Notes under the pieces: model-generated
Told to the model about the DNA's origin: nothing
What the model saw: the letters and a program-made list of their open reading frames with translations, nothing else
Databases searched by the model: none
Position numbers and translations under genes: made by a program
Assembly: GCF_039614725.1 (NCBI RefSeq)
Contig: NZ_CP154859.1
Span: 3,534,001-3,598,000 of the forward strand
Direction: 5' to 3'
DNA: 64,000 bases
From: Thauera sp. JM12B12
GTDB lineage: Bacteria > Pseudomonadota > Gammaproteobacteria > Burkholderiales > Rhodocyclaceae
Shown here: piece by piece, positions 41,011 through 50,335 of the stretch
Layout: each line of letters opens with the position of its first letter
How positions within the stretch are numbered: position 1 is the first letter of the stretch

Positions 41011-42722
41011 ACGCCCCCCTGCCCATCGGCCAGATCCTGATCGCCGCCGGCCTCATCGGCGAGGATCAACTGCGCATCGCCCTCCACGAACAGCACACCC
41101 GCCACCAGCCGCTCGGCCGCGTGCTGGTCGAACTCGGCTTCGTCAGCGAGGCCGCACTGCGCGAGGCGCTCGCCGCCCGCAGCGGCCTGCCCTGCGTCGA
41201 CCTGGCCACCGCGCTCGCCGATCCGGACGCGATCGCGCGCGTGCCGCAGGCGCTCGCCCGCCGCCACCGCCTGCTGCCCCTGCACTACGACGCCGCCCGC
41301 CACCGCCTGATCGTGGCGATGGCCGACGCCCATGACATTGTCGCGCTCGACCGCCTGCGCGCGGAACTCGGCCCCGAGGTGCATATCGAGCTGCGCCTCG
41401 CCGGCGACAACGAGCTCGGACGCGCCATCGAGCAGCACTACGGCCAGGCGGGCTCGATCGAAGCACTGGTGCATGCGCTCGAGGCGCGCAACGGCGGAAG
41501 CGGCGGCGCGGCGCGCGACCCGCAGCTGGTGGTGCGACTCGTCGATGCCTTGCTCGCGGAGGCCGCCGCGCGCGGCGCCTCCGACCTGCATTTCGAACCC
41601 GAGGCCGGCTTCCTGCGCATCCGCCACCGCATCGACGGCGCGCTTCGCCAGGTGCGCGCCCTCGCCCGCACGTGCTGGCCCGAGCTCGCAGTGCGCCTGA
41701 AGGTGCTCGCCGGCCTCGACATCGCCGAATCGCGCTGCCCGCAGGACGGCCGCATCAGCCTCGCGGTCGGTGGGCGGCCGATCGACTTCCGCGTCGCCAC
41801 CCAGCCCACGGTGCATGGCGAGAACATCGTGCTGCGCATCCTCGACCGCGACAAGGGCATCGTCCCGCTCGCTGCGCTCGGCCTCACCCCAGAGCAGGCG
41901 GCCGCCCTCGAGCACATCCTCGCGCGTCCGGAAGGCCTGGTGCTGGTGGTGGGTCCCACCGGCAGCGGCAAGACCACCACGCTCTACTCGATGCTCAACC
42001 ACCTCAGCACCGAGGCGGTGAACATCATGACCCTGGAGGACCCGGTCGAGTACCCGCTCGCCCTCATCCGCCAGACCCAGGTCGGCGAGGCCTCGCGCCT
42101 GGGTTTCGCCGATGGCGTGCGCGCCCTGTTGCGCCAGGACCCGGACGTGATCCTGATCGGCGAAATCCGCGACGCCGACACCGCGACCATGGCCCTGCGC
42201 GCCGCGCTCACCGGCCACCAGGTGTTCGCCACGCTGCACGCCAACTCGGTGTTCGGCGCGCTTCCCCGCCTGGTCGAGATCGGCCTCGCCCCCGAGCTTC
42301 TGGCCGGCAACCTCACCGGCCTGCTCTCGCAACGCCTGGTGCGCCGCCTGTGCCCCGACTGCAGCCGGACACGTCCAGCCACCATCACCGAGCGCAACCG
42401 CCTCGGCCTCGCCGCGGATGCCGATCCGCCGACGCTGCACGAAGCCGCAGGCTGCCCGGCGTGCGACTTCCGCGGCTACCGGGGTCGCCTGGCGATCACC
42501 GAGATCCTGCCCATCGACGCCGAACTCGACGCGCTCGTCGCCCGCCGCGCGCACGCGGCCGAACTGCGTGCCGCCGCAGGCCGCAAGGGCCACCGCAGCC
42601 TCGCCGAGGATGGCGTGCGCCGCGTGCTCGACGGCAGCACCAGCCTGCGCGAGCTCGCGCGCGTGGTCGATCTGTCGCCGCTGGCCGCTGCCCCGGGCGC
42701 CACACGGCCCGCTCAGCCATGA
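41007..42722 (+). CDS. GspE/PilB-type pilus assembly ATPase (MshE-like)
   Basis: This 571-residue ATPase has an N-terminal MshEN domain (about 1-150; PIGQILIAAGLIGEDQLRIAL, LGRVLVELGFVSEAAL) that binds cyclic di-GMP in many relatives. The ATPase core contains SDLHFEPE, Walker A GPTGSGKTTT near residue 315, LEDPVEYPL and Walker B in RQDPDVILIGEIRD. The zinc site is CPDC/CPAC. It powers extension or secretion by the locus. It overlaps the secretin and platform genes by four bases each. It is distinct from the GAF-PilB ATPase at 11117-13465. Confidence 0.9.
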   Translation: MNAPLPIGQILIAAGLIGEDQLRIALHEQHTRHQPLGRVLVELGFVSEAALREALAARSGLPCVDLATALADPDAIARVPQALARRHRLLPLHYDAARHRLIVAMADAHDIVALDRLRAELGPEVHIELRLAGDNELGRAIEQHYGQAGSIEALVHALEARNGGSGGAARDPQLVVRLVDALLAEAAARGASDLHFEPEAGFLRIRHRIDGALRQVRALARTCWPELAVRLKVLAGLDIAESRCPQDGRISLAVGGRPIDFRVATQPTVHGENIVLRILDRDKGIVPLAALGLTPEQAAALEHILARPEGLVLVVGPTGSGKTTTLYSMLNHLSTEAVNIMTLEDPVEYPLALIRQTQVGEASRLGFADGVRALLRQDPDVILIGEIRDADTATMALRAALTGHQVFATLHANSVFGALPRLVEIGLAPELLAGNLTGLLSQRLVRRLCPDCSRTRPATITERNRLGLAADADPPTLHEAAGCPACDFRGYRGRLAITEILPIDAELDALVARRAHAAELRAAAGRKGHRSLAEDGVRRVLDGSTSLRELARVVDLSPLAAAPGATRPAQP

Positions 42723-43918
42723 GCCATTTCCGCTACCGCGCCGTCGCCGAGGACGGCCGTCGCGTGCGCGGCGCCCTCGACGCAGACGACCTCGCCGGGC
42801 TCGAGCTGCGCCTGCGCGCCCAAGGCCTGCTCCTGATCACTGCCCGCGCCCGCCGTCCCGGCCTGCTGGGCGCAGCACGCCCCCCGCGGCGCGAGCTGAT
42901 CACCTTCTGCTTTCACCTCGAACAGCTGCTCGAGGCCGGCGTCCCGCCCTTCGAGAGTCTCTCCGCGCTGCGCGACGCCGTCACCGAGCCCCGCCTGCAG
43001 CGCACGATCGCCGCCCTGCTCGCCGACGTCGAGCGCGGGCGCCCCTTGTCGGACGCCGCCGCCAGCCAGCCACAAGCCTTCTCCCCGGTGGCGGTGAGCC
43101 TGCTGCGCGCGGGCGAGACCGCCGGCCACCTGCCGCAGGCCATCCGCGACATCGGCGCCATGCTGAGCCAGGAGGAGGCGCTCGCCGCCCACGCGCGTCG
43201 GGTCAGCGTCTACCCGCTGGTCGTCGGCGCGGTCCTGCTGCTCGCCATCGTGGTCGCGCTCACCCAGGTCGTCCCCGAGGTCGAGAAGCTGCTGCGCACC
43301 ACAGGCCAGGCCTTGCCGCTGCAGACCCGCATCCTGGTCGGCCTGTCGCAGCTGGTGCGCGACTGGGGCTGGGCAATCCTCCTCGGCGGCGCTGCGGCGC
43401 TCGGGGCTGCGGCCCACGCCCTCGCCCGCTCCGAAGCCTTGCGTATCCGCGCCCACGCGCTGCGCCTGCGCCTGCCGCTGGTCGGCGAGCTCCTGCGCAA
43501 GCTCGCGCTGGCCCGTTTTGCCGCGCTCTTCTCCACACTCTATCGTGCCGGCATCAACGTCATCGACGCCCTGCGCGCGAGCGAGGACGCCACCGGCAAC
43601 CTCGCGCTGCGCGAGGGCCTGCGCACCGCCCGCCAGGGCATCGAGCAGGGGAGAACGATCTCCGCCGCCTTCGCGGACGCGGCCGTCTTCCCGCCCCTGG
43701 TGACGCGCATGCTGCAGCTCGGCGAGCACACCGGAGCGCTCGACCACGCCCTGGCCAAGGTCGCGGCCCTCTACCAGCGCGATGTCGAGGATGGCATCGG
43801 CCGCCTGCAGGCCGCGGCGGAACCGGCGCTGACCCTGCTCCTCGGTGGCCTTCTGCTGTGGATCGCCAGCGCCGTGCTCGGCCCGATCTACGACCTCATC
43901 ACCCGCCTGCCGGTCTGA
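42719..43918 (+). CDS. GspF/PilC-type inner-membrane platform protein (MshG-like)
   Basis: This 399-residue protein has two T2SSF domains. The first spans about 60-190 (LITFCFHLEQLLEAGVPPFESL), and the second about 265-390 (LALARFAALFSTLYRAGINVIDAL), with three membrane helices. The start MSHFRYRAVAEDGRRVRGAL is typical. It is the platform on which the ATPase acts. The ATG at 42719 overlaps the ATPase stop; the longer in-frame reading upstream is antisense-like noise. Confidence 0.92.
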   Translation: MSHFRYRAVAEDGRRVRGALDADDLAGLELRLRAQGLLLITARARRPGLLGAARPPRRELITFCFHLEQLLEAGVPPFESLSALRDAVTEPRLQRTIAALLADVERGRPLSDAAASQPQAFSPVAVSLLRAGETAGHLPQAIRDIGAMLSQEEALAAHARRVSVYPLVVGAVLLLAIVVALTQVVPEVEKLLRTTGQALPLQTRILVGLSQLVRDWGWAILLGGAAALGAAAHALARSEALRIRAHALRLRLPLVGELLRKLALARFAALFSTLYRAGINVIDALRASEDATGNLALREGLRTARQGIEQGRTISAAFADAAVFPPLVTRMLQLGEHTGALDHALAKVAALYQRDVEDGIGRLQAAAEPALTLLLGGLLLWIASAVLGPIYDLITRLPV

Positions 43919-43921
43919 ACC

Positions 43922-45454
43922 ATGCTGCGCAAACCTCTCCTGCTGGCCATCGACGCGCTCGGCCTGGACGTATGGCATATGCATGACCACCGACTCGTCC
44001 GCGGCGCCCGCTTCGCGGTCGGCGAACACGCGGCGCTGGCCGCCTGGCTCGCTGGCCGCAGCGTCGCCGAAACCTGCCGCATCGTGGTGAACCTCGCCGA
44101 CGAGGCCTACGAGATCGAGGATCTCCCGCGCCTGCGCGGCGGCGACCGCAAGGCCCTGCTCGCGCGCCGCAGCGCGGCCTGGTTCCCGCCCCCCGCGTTC
44201 GCCCGCAACTGGTCGCTGGGCGCCCCGCCCGATGGCCGCGCCGGCGCCGAGCGCATCGTCTTCGCCGGACTGGAACGCACCGACGCCCTGCTGCCGTGGC
44301 TGGAGGTGGTGCGCACCAGCCGCCTGCGCGTGACCAGGCTGGTATCGGCAGGGAGCCTGCTGCCACTGATTCTCGCGCTTCCGGCGACGGGCGGTGCGCC
44401 ACTGCGGGGGCCGCAGCTCGTCGCCGGCTTCACGCGCGGCGGTCTGCGCATCAGCCTGATCGAGGACGGCCGACTGCACTTCTCGCGCCTGGTCGAGCAC
44501 TGCACGCTCGCCACCGCCCGCCAGTCGCCCGCCTGGCGCGATGAGATCGAGCGCACCCGCGCCTACCTGCTCGCCCAGCACCGCCTGGCGTCCGGCAGCG
44601 TGGCGCCGATCCTCGTGCTCGAGCGCGCCGAGGCCGTGCACACGCTGACGCCGGCACCTACGCCGGCGGAGAACGGCCGTCCCGGCGTCACGTTCGCAGG
44701 CACGGCTACCGCAGGCAGCACCTCCGGCGGGCCTAGCGATGCCGACGAGACGCCCAGCGTCTTCGAAACGCAGCTGCTTCACGCCCTGCTGCGCGCCCCC
44801 GGGAAGATCGGCTGGAGCCTCGACGCGGCAGGCGCTGGCATGCCCCTGCACGAACGCCTGCGCCCCTCGCCGCGTGCGCTGGCGCTCGCCTGCGTGGTCG
44901 TCGCCGGCACCGTCGGCGCAGGCGTCTGGCTCAGCGAGCAGGAAGCCGCCGCCGCGGCGCGGGCCACCGAAGCCGCAGCCCGCAGCGCGCGCGAGGAGGC
45001 GGCACGGATCGCCGCGCAGGCCCCCACACAACCGCCCGCGCCGCCGACCGCTCCGATCGAGGCGCCCGTCCTCGCGCCCCCACCGGAGGAAACCGCGCCT
45101 CCAATCACCCCGCCGCCGTGCGCGCCTGCGGTCGCGCCGCCGCCATCCCCACTGCCGACGCCGCAGCGCATCGACGGCATCCTGTTGCGCCCCGATGGCG
45201 AGGCTCTGGTCTGGCTCGACGGTACGCTGGGCACCGCCCGGGCGGCGGGCCTTCACCGGCCGCGGGGCCAGGCGCCGGCGCTCTCCGCGCGCCACGACGG
45301 CCGCAGGACGCTGCGCACCGGCGACACCTGGACCCCGCCCGCAGCGGCCAGCGCGCCCTCCAGCCTCCCCGCCACGGGACGCGCGCCACCGCCCGGGCCC
45401 ACCACCCCCCTCTCCGAGGCCGCCGAGCGGAGCACTGCGGAGGCGGGCGGATGA
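43922..45454 (+). CDS. Pilus-locus protein with PilM/GspL-like N-terminus and MshK-like C-terminus
   Basis: This 510-residue protein has no single family match I can name. Residues 1-230 look like a cytoplasmic actin-like domain of the PilM/GspL kind (LLLAIDALGLDVWHMHDHRL). A membrane helix near residues 320-340 (ALALACVVVAGTVGAGVWL) is followed by an Ala/Glu-rich coiled coil and a long Pro-rich stretch. The C-terminal part (RIDGILLRPDGEALVWLDG ... RTLRTGDTW) resembles the small PilP/GspC/MshK-type domain. This would join, in one chain, jobs done by MshI, MshJ and MshK elsewhere. The assignment is inference from layout and place. Confidence 0.6.
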   Translation: MLRKPLLLAIDALGLDVWHMHDHRLVRGARFAVGEHAALAAWLAGRSVAETCRIVVNLADEAYEIEDLPRLRGGDRKALLARRSAAWFPPPAFARNWSLGAPPDGRAGAERIVFAGLERTDALLPWLEVVRTSRLRVTRLVSAGSLLPLILALPATGGAPLRGPQLVAGFTRGGLRISLIEDGRLHFSRLVEHCTLATARQSPAWRDEIERTRAYLLAQHRLASGSVAPILVLERAEAVHTLTPAPTPAENGRPGVTFAGTATAGSTSGGPSDADETPSVFETQLLHALLRAPGKIGWSLDAAGAGMPLHERLRPSPRALALACVVVAGTVGAGVWLSEQEAAAAARATEAAARSAREEAARIAAQAPTQPPAPPTAPIEAPVLAPPPEETAPPITPPPCAPAVAPPPSPLPTPQRIDGILLRPDGEALVWLDGTLGTARAAGLHRPRGQAPALSARHDGRRTLRTGDTWTPPAAASAPSSLPATGRAPPPGPTTPLSEAAERSTAEAGG

Positions 45455-46782
45455 GCGTGTCCGGACTGAGCCTGCCCGAACGCACGCGCAAACACCTCCA
45501 TCGCCGGCCACGCCCGACGCGCCGCCCCCGCGCCGATGGCTCCGACGCAGGGCGCTCCCACGGCCAGGCACTGAGCGCGGCGCTGCTGCTGGCGGCCGTG
45601 CTTGCGGCAGGCACCATGCTCGCCGGCGGCGCGCTGCGCACGCGCGCCGAGGCCATCGCCCATGCGCGTAGCCTCGAGGCGCTCGCCCAGGCGCGCAACG
45701 CGCTGATCGGCTATGCGATCAGCTACGAGGAGCGTCATCCCGGCGAGGGCTATGGCTTTCTGCCCTGCCCGGACCGCGGCAACGAGGGCTCCACCCCGAT
45801 CGGCGCCTGTGGTGCGCGCGACACGGCCGCGATCGGGCGCCTGCCCTGGCGCACGCTCGGTCTGCCCGAGCTGCGCGACGGCTGGGGCGAGTGCCTGTGG
45901 TACGCGGTCTCCGGCAGTGCCAAGCACAACCCCAAGCCGCTCGCGCTCAACTGGGACAGCCGCGGCCAGTTCGCGCTCGAGGACGCCGGGGGCGCGCCGC
46001 TGCCGGTCGCGGCCCCCGACGGCCGTGCAATCGCGGTCGTCTTCGCACCTGGACGCGCACGTTCCGGTCAACTGCGTCCCCCCGCGCGCCCATTCAGATG
46101 CAGCGGCAGCGACGCGGCGAGCGAGGATCTGCCGCACTATCTCGACCATCCGTTCGCGGTCGGCGATACCGGCTCCCAGCGCCTCGCCCAGGGCGCGCTG
46201 CGCCCGGACGACGCGTCCGCAACCAACGACCTGCTGGCCTGGGTCGGCATCGATGACGTCTTCGATGCCCTGCGCCGCCGCCATGACCATGCCGGCCACA
46301 TCGATGCGCTCATCGACCGTGCCGCAGCCGCGCTCTCGGCGCGGCTCGACCCCGCGAACGGCGGCGAGACCTGGCGGACGGCCCACGGCGTCGCCCGCGG
46401 CGCGCTCGTCATCGGCGGCCTGCCCACGGCCGAAGCGCTAGGCCTGCCCGCCGGCGCGCGCCCGCCGATCGACCATTGGCGCGACCAGATGCGCTTTGCC
46501 GCCTGCGCAGACGGCACCGCCTGCATCGCCGTCAGCCGCGAGAACGGGGACGTCACGCACTGCCACGCGATCCTCGCCTTTGGGGGCGAGCGCATCCGCG
46601 GCGGCACGGGCGCCCAGCAGCGCCTGGACGAAACGCAGCGGGCCGACCCGGCGCAGTACTTCGAGGGGCACAACGCCCTCCACCTCGCCACGGGGAGCCC
46701 CACCTTCGACGGCGCAGCGCGGTTCTCCGTCGCCGACCGCACCCAGCCCGCGACTGCCGACGTGATCCGATGCCTGCCCTGA
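45451..46782 (+). CDS. Large pilin-like protein of the pilus locus
   Basis: This 443-residue protein has a basic N-terminus of about 40 residues, then one membrane helix (ALSAALLLAAVLAAGTMLA) and a long helix typical of pilins (ARNALIGYAISYEE). It lacks the usual G-FTLVE cleavage motif, including the Glu at +5. The globular part has Cys pairs and the sequence GRLPWRTLGLPELRDGWG, closely echoed in the next pilin. It overlaps the upstream gene by four bases and the next pilin by 13. It could be a tip minor pilin; its maturation is unclear. Confidence 0.55.
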   Translation: MSVSGLSLPERTRKHLHRRPRPTRRPRADGSDAGRSHGQALSAALLLAAVLAAGTMLAGGALRTRAEAIAHARSLEALAQARNALIGYAISYEERHPGEGYGFLPCPDRGNEGSTPIGACGARDTAAIGRLPWRTLGLPELRDGWGECLWYAVSGSAKHNPKPLALNWDSRGQFALEDAGGAPLPVAAPDGRAIAVVFAPGRARSGQLRPPARPFRCSGSDAASEDLPHYLDHPFAVGDTGSQRLAQGALRPDDASATNDLLAWVGIDDVFDALRRRHDHAGHIDALIDRAAAALSARLDPANGGETWRTAHGVARGALVIGGLPTAEALGLPAGARPPIDHWRDQMRFAACADGTACIAVSRENGDVTHCHAILAFGGERIRGGTGAQQRLDETQRADPAQYFEGHNALHLATGSPTFDGAARFSVADRTQPATADVIRCLP

Positions 46783-47474
46783 AACCGAACCCACGCCCGC
46801 CGCGCGCCGCGTCCCCGCAACGCACCCACGGCTTCACCCTGGTCGAGCTGGCGATGGTGCTGGTGATTCTCGCCCTGCTCGGCGGCAGCCTGGTGGTGCC
46901 GCTCGCCAGCCGCATCGAGGCGCGCGACCGCCAGGCCGCAACGGAGCGCCTGCGCGACATCCAGCACGCCCTCACCGGCTTCGCCATCATCCACGGCCGC
47001 CTGCCCTGTCCGAGCACCGAAACCGATCCGGCGGCCCCCGCCTATGGTGTCGAGGACCCGCCGCCCTGCAACCACGCGGCCGAGGGCCGGCTGCCCTGGC
47101 GCACGCTCGCCCTGCCGGCCACCGACCCTTGGGGCCGACCCCGCCTGCGCACCGAAGACGATTGGGCCGGACACTGGCGCTATCGGGTCGACCCCGCCTT
47201 TGCATCCGCCGCCATCGGCGCGGCAACCGCGCCCACGGGCAACCTGCAGATCCGCAGCCACGACGGCAGCCGCATCACCACCACCGAGTCGCAGGCAGTC
47301 GCGGTCATCGTCTCGGCCGGCGCCAACCGCCGGATGGACGGGCTCAACGCCGCCGTCGCGCCGGCCGCACCCACCTACCAGGCCGGCGAGGCCACCGCCG
47401 ACTTCGACGATCTGCTGGCCTGGATCGGCCGCCCGCTGCTGATCGCGCGCCTCGCCCAGGCCGGCCGGCTGTAG
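46770..47474 (+). CDS. Prepilin-type minor pilin
   Basis: This 234-residue protein has a class III prepilin signal: a basic 21-residue leader ending in Gly21, then FTLVELAMVLVILALLGG with Glu at +5. The globular part contains the paralogous segment RLPCPSTETDPAAP and GRLPWRTLALPATDPWGRP, shared in pattern with the preceding large pilin-like protein. It should be cleaved by a prepilin peptidase encoded outside the window. The ATG at 46770 lies 13 bases inside the preceding gene. Confidence 0.85.
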   Translation: MPALKPNPRPPRAASPQRTHGFTLVELAMVLVILALLGGSLVVPLASRIEARDRQAATERLRDIQHALTGFAIIHGRLPCPSTETDPAAPAYGVEDPPPCNHAAEGRLPWRTLALPATDPWGRPRLRTEDDWAGHWRYRVDPAFASAAIGAATAPTGNLQIRSHDGSRITTTESQAVAVIVSAGANRRMDGLNAAVAPAAPTYQAGEATADFDDLLAWIGRPLLIARLAQAGRL

Positions 47475-47534
47475 CCCGTTGGGCTGCCCACCGCCACGCC
47501 CCCATTCACCCACGCCCACCAAGGAGACACGCAC

Positions 47535-48173
47535 ATGAAGAAGCCGCAGAACGGATTCACCCTCGTCGAGATCGCCATCGTCCTGCTCATCATCGGCCTG
47601 CTGCTCGGTGGCGTGCTCAAGGGCCAGGAGCTAATCGACAGCGCGAAGGCGAAGAACCTCGCGCAGGACCTGCGCGGCATCCCGGCCATGGTGCACGCCT
47701 ACCAGGACCGCTTCCGCAGCCTGCCGGGCGACGACCCCGCAGCCACCCGCAACCTGTGCCCGGACGGCGCGGCGTGCACGGTCGCCGGCAACGGCAATGG
47801 GGTGATCAATGGGGACTGGGACGCGCTCGACGGCGCCGAAACGGTGCGCTTCTGGCACCACCTGCGCCTCGCCAACCTGATGACCGGCAGCACCGACCCC
47901 GACGCCCCCGGCTTCCTGCCGCGCAATGCGCTCGGCGGCCGGCTCGGTGTACAGCGCGGCAACAGCATCCTGGGCGTGCCGGGGGGTATGGTCGTGTGCT
48001 CGGACGCCATTCCCGGCAAGATCGTGCGCCAGCTCGACCTCGCGCTCGACGACGGCGACCCCGCACGCGGCTCGGTGCGCGCCGGCACCCGGGGCAACGA
48101 GGGCGTGGTCGCGATTTCCGCCGCCAATCCTCTGCAGGACGCCAACAGCCACACCGTGTGCGCGAGCCTGTGA
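47535..48173 (+). CDS. Prepilin-type pilin, probable major subunit
   Basis: This 212-residue protein has a short, classical leader (MKKPQNG) followed by FTLVEIAIVLLIIGLLLGG and a long helix. The globular part contains YQDRFRSLPGDDPAATRNLC, a pattern seen in MSHA-like pilins, and a C-terminal Cys near SHTVCASL. It is separated from the previous gene by 60 bases with a good AAGGAGA ribosome site, unlike the overlapping genes before it. That suggests higher expression and fits a major subunit. It is the last gene of the run and converges on the antiporter gene. Confidence 0.85.
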   Translation: MKKPQNGFTLVEIAIVLLIIGLLLGGVLKGQELIDSAKAKNLAQDLRGIPAMVHAYQDRFRSLPGDDPAATRNLCPDGAACTVAGNGNGVINGDWDALDGAETVRFWHHLRLANLMTGSTDPDAPGFLPRNALGGRLGVQRGNSILGVPGGMVVCSDAIPGKIVRQLDLALDDGDPARGSVRAGTRGNEGVVAISAANPLQDANSHTVCASL

Positions 48174-48214
48174 CGGCCGCCGCGCAGCCCCCCTGCCGCC
48201 CTCGAAGGTCGCGA

Positions 48215-50182
48215 TCAGCCGCCGAGCAGCCGCTGCTCGGCGGCCTCCAGAGCGCTCGGCGCGCCAAGCAGCACGACCACGTCACCGGCCTCGATGCGAG
48301 TCTCGACCCCGGGCGAAAGCCCGCGAATGCCCCGCCGCCGCACCGCCGACACCGACACGTCGAGGGCGTCCAGGGACATCTCGCCGAGTGCGCGGCCGAC
48401 CACCGCGGCGCCGGGGGGGACGCTCACCGAGCGCAGGCGCGCTTCATTGGCGTCACCGCCCTCGCCGAACTCGCTGCTGCCCTGGAAGAACCCGCGCATC
48501 AGCGCATAGCGCTGGTTGCGGATGTCGCGGATGCGACGCACCACGCGCTTGAGCGGCACCCCGATGAGGGCGAGCGCATGCGAGGCGAGCATGATGCTGG
48601 CCTCGAAGGCCTCCGGGACCACCTCGGCGGCGCCGGCCTGGGCGAGCCTTTCCATGTCGGCCTCGTCGCTGGCGCGCACCACCACCGGCAGATCGGGGCG
48701 CAAGGCATGAGCGTGGTGGATCACGCGCAGCGCCGACTCGACCTCGCCGAAGGACACCACCAGCGCGCTCGCGCGCATGATGCCGGCCGCCATCAGCGTC
48801 TCGCGCCGCGCCGCATCGCCGTAGACCACCGTGTCGCCGGCGGCGCCCGCCTCGCGCACGCGCTCGGGGTCGAGGTCGAGAGCGACGTAGCTGACGTTCT
48901 CCTGCTCGAGGAAGCGCGCCATGTATTGCCCACTGCGGCCGTAGCCGCAGACGATGATGTGGCGATCGGTGTTGAGCGACTGGGCGGCGACCCGGGTGAG
49001 CTCCATCGATCGCAGCAGCCATTCGGAGGCCACGAAGCGCATCACCAGACGGTCGCTGATCTGCACGATCATCGGCGCCACCAGCATCGACAGCACGAGC
49101 GCCGCCACCGTCACCTGCACGAGGCCGTGCGGCATCAAGTCGTGGCCGAGCACCAGTGACAGCAGCACGAAGCCGAACTCGCCACCGGCGCACAACCACA
49201 GGCCCGAGCGCATCGCGGTGCCCGGCGGCGAACCGAAGAGGCGGGACAGCCCGAACACGACGCCGAACTTGAGCACCAGCATGCCGGCCAGCATGCCGAG
49301 CACGGCGGGCAGGTGGCGCAGGATCTCCATGACGTCCAGCAGCATGCCGACGGTGACGAAGAAGAGCCCGAGGAGCACATCGCGGAACGGCTTGATGTCC
49401 TCCTCGACCTGGTAGCGATACTCGGTCTCGGAAATCAGCATCCCGGCAAGAAAGGCGCCGAGCGCGAGCGACAGCCCGACGTGTTCGGACAACCACGCCA
49501 GACCGAGCGTGATGAGCAGGACGTTGAGCATGAAGAGCTCGTTCGACCGCCGCTTCGCCACCAGCGTGAACCACCAGCGCATCAGGCGCTGGCCGAAGAC
49601 GAGGACGAACACCAGCAGCAGGACCGCCTTCAAGGTCGCCAGGCCGAGGGTCACCATCAATTCCTCGGCGGGCCGCGACAGCGCGGGCAGCAGGATCAAC
49701 AGCGGCACCACCGCGATGTCCTGGAACAGCAGCACGCCGATCACCTCGCGCCCGTGCCGGCTGTCGAGCTCCATGCGGTCGGCGAGCAGCTTGGAGAGGA
49801 TCGCCGTCGACGACATCGCCAGCGCCCCGCCGAGCGCGAAGCTGGCGATCCAGCCAAGACCGAACACGCGCCCGAGCAAGGTGGCGAGCACGATGCTGAC
49901 GAGCACCTGCGCCAGCCCGAGGCCGAACACGATGCGCTTCATCGCCATCAGCCGCGCCAGGGAGAACTCGAGGCCGATGGAAAACATCAGGAACACGACG
50001 CCGAACTCGGCGAGATGGCGCGCGCCGGCGGACTCCTGCATCAGGTTCAGCGCATGCGGTCCGCCGAGCGCACCGACGAGCAGGTAGCCGAGCACGGGAG
50101 GCAGGTTCATGGCGCGGAACAGGGCGACCATGACCACCGCCGCCGCCAGCAGCAGGACCACGAAGTCGAGGGTATTGAGCAT
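48215..50182 (-). CDS. CPA2 monovalent cation:proton antiporter (KefB/YbaL-like)
   Basis: This 655-residue protein has 12-13 membrane helices of the Na+/H+ exchanger fold (LVGALGGPHALNLM, LGGALAMSSTAILSKLLADR). An RCK/TrkA-N nucleotide-binding domain near residues 405-530 contains IIVCGYGRSGQYMARFLEQE. A TrkA-C domain lies near 570-650. Such proteins exchange K+ or Na+ for protons under redox or nucleotide control. It is divergent from kdsD, a pairing common in related genomes. Confidence 0.9.
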   Translation of the reverse strand: MLNTLDFVVLLLAAAVVMVALFRAMNLPPVLGYLLVGALGGPHALNLMQESAGARHLAEFGVVFLMFSIGLEFSLARLMAMKRIVFGLGLAQVLVSIVLATLLGRVFGLGWIASFALGGALAMSSTAILSKLLADRMELDSRHGREVIGVLLFQDIAVVPLLILLPALSRPAEELMVTLGLATLKAVLLLVFVLVFGQRLMRWWFTLVAKRRSNELFMLNVLLITLGLAWLSEHVGLSLALGAFLAGMLISETEYRYQVEEDIKPFRDVLLGLFFVTVGMLLDVMEILRHLPAVLGMLAGMLVLKFGVVFGLSRLFGSPPGTAMRSGLWLCAGGEFGFVLLSLVLGHDLMPHGLVQVTVAALVLSMLVAPMIVQISDRLVMRFVASEWLLRSMELTRVAAQSLNTDRHIIVCGYGRSGQYMARFLEQENVSYVALDLDPERVREAGAAGDTVVYGDAARRETLMAAGIMRASALVVSFGEVESALRVIHHAHALRPDLPVVVRASDEADMERLAQAGAAEVVPEAFEASIMLASHALALIGVPLKRVVRRIRDIRNQRYALMRGFFQGSSEFGEGGDANEARLRSVSVPPGAAVVGRALGEMSLDALDVSVSAVRRRGIRGLSPGVETRIEAGDVVVLLGAPSALEAAEQRLLGG

Positions 50183-50204
50183 GGCGGGCGGAAGAGGCCT
50201 GAGG

Positions 50205-50242
50205 GGGGCGCCGGGCGGCGCCCCGGATGTTTGTTATACAAT
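50205..50242. promoter_or_regulatory. GC-rich hairpin and -10-like boxes in the antiporter-kdsD divergent gap
   Basis: GGGGCGCC (50205-50212) pairs perfectly with GGCGCCCC (50217-50224) in what would be the antiporter leader. Next to it, TATACAAT (50235-50242) on the plus strand could serve as the kdsD -10 region, but no good -35 is present. The gap is 153 bases. Confidence 0.3.
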
Positions 50243-50335
50243 CCGTCGATCGAGTCGGAGGCAGCGCGCATCACATCCGCATTCGGTCGCCGACCGCTTC
50301 GCCCCCGCATCCTGCCAGTGTAAAACATCGATCCC

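Noticed and set aside
42713..45571. A 952-codon minus-strand frame
   Set aside because: It lies opposite the pilus platform and fused pilus-protein genes and shows no recognisable domain; it is a GC-bias shadow.
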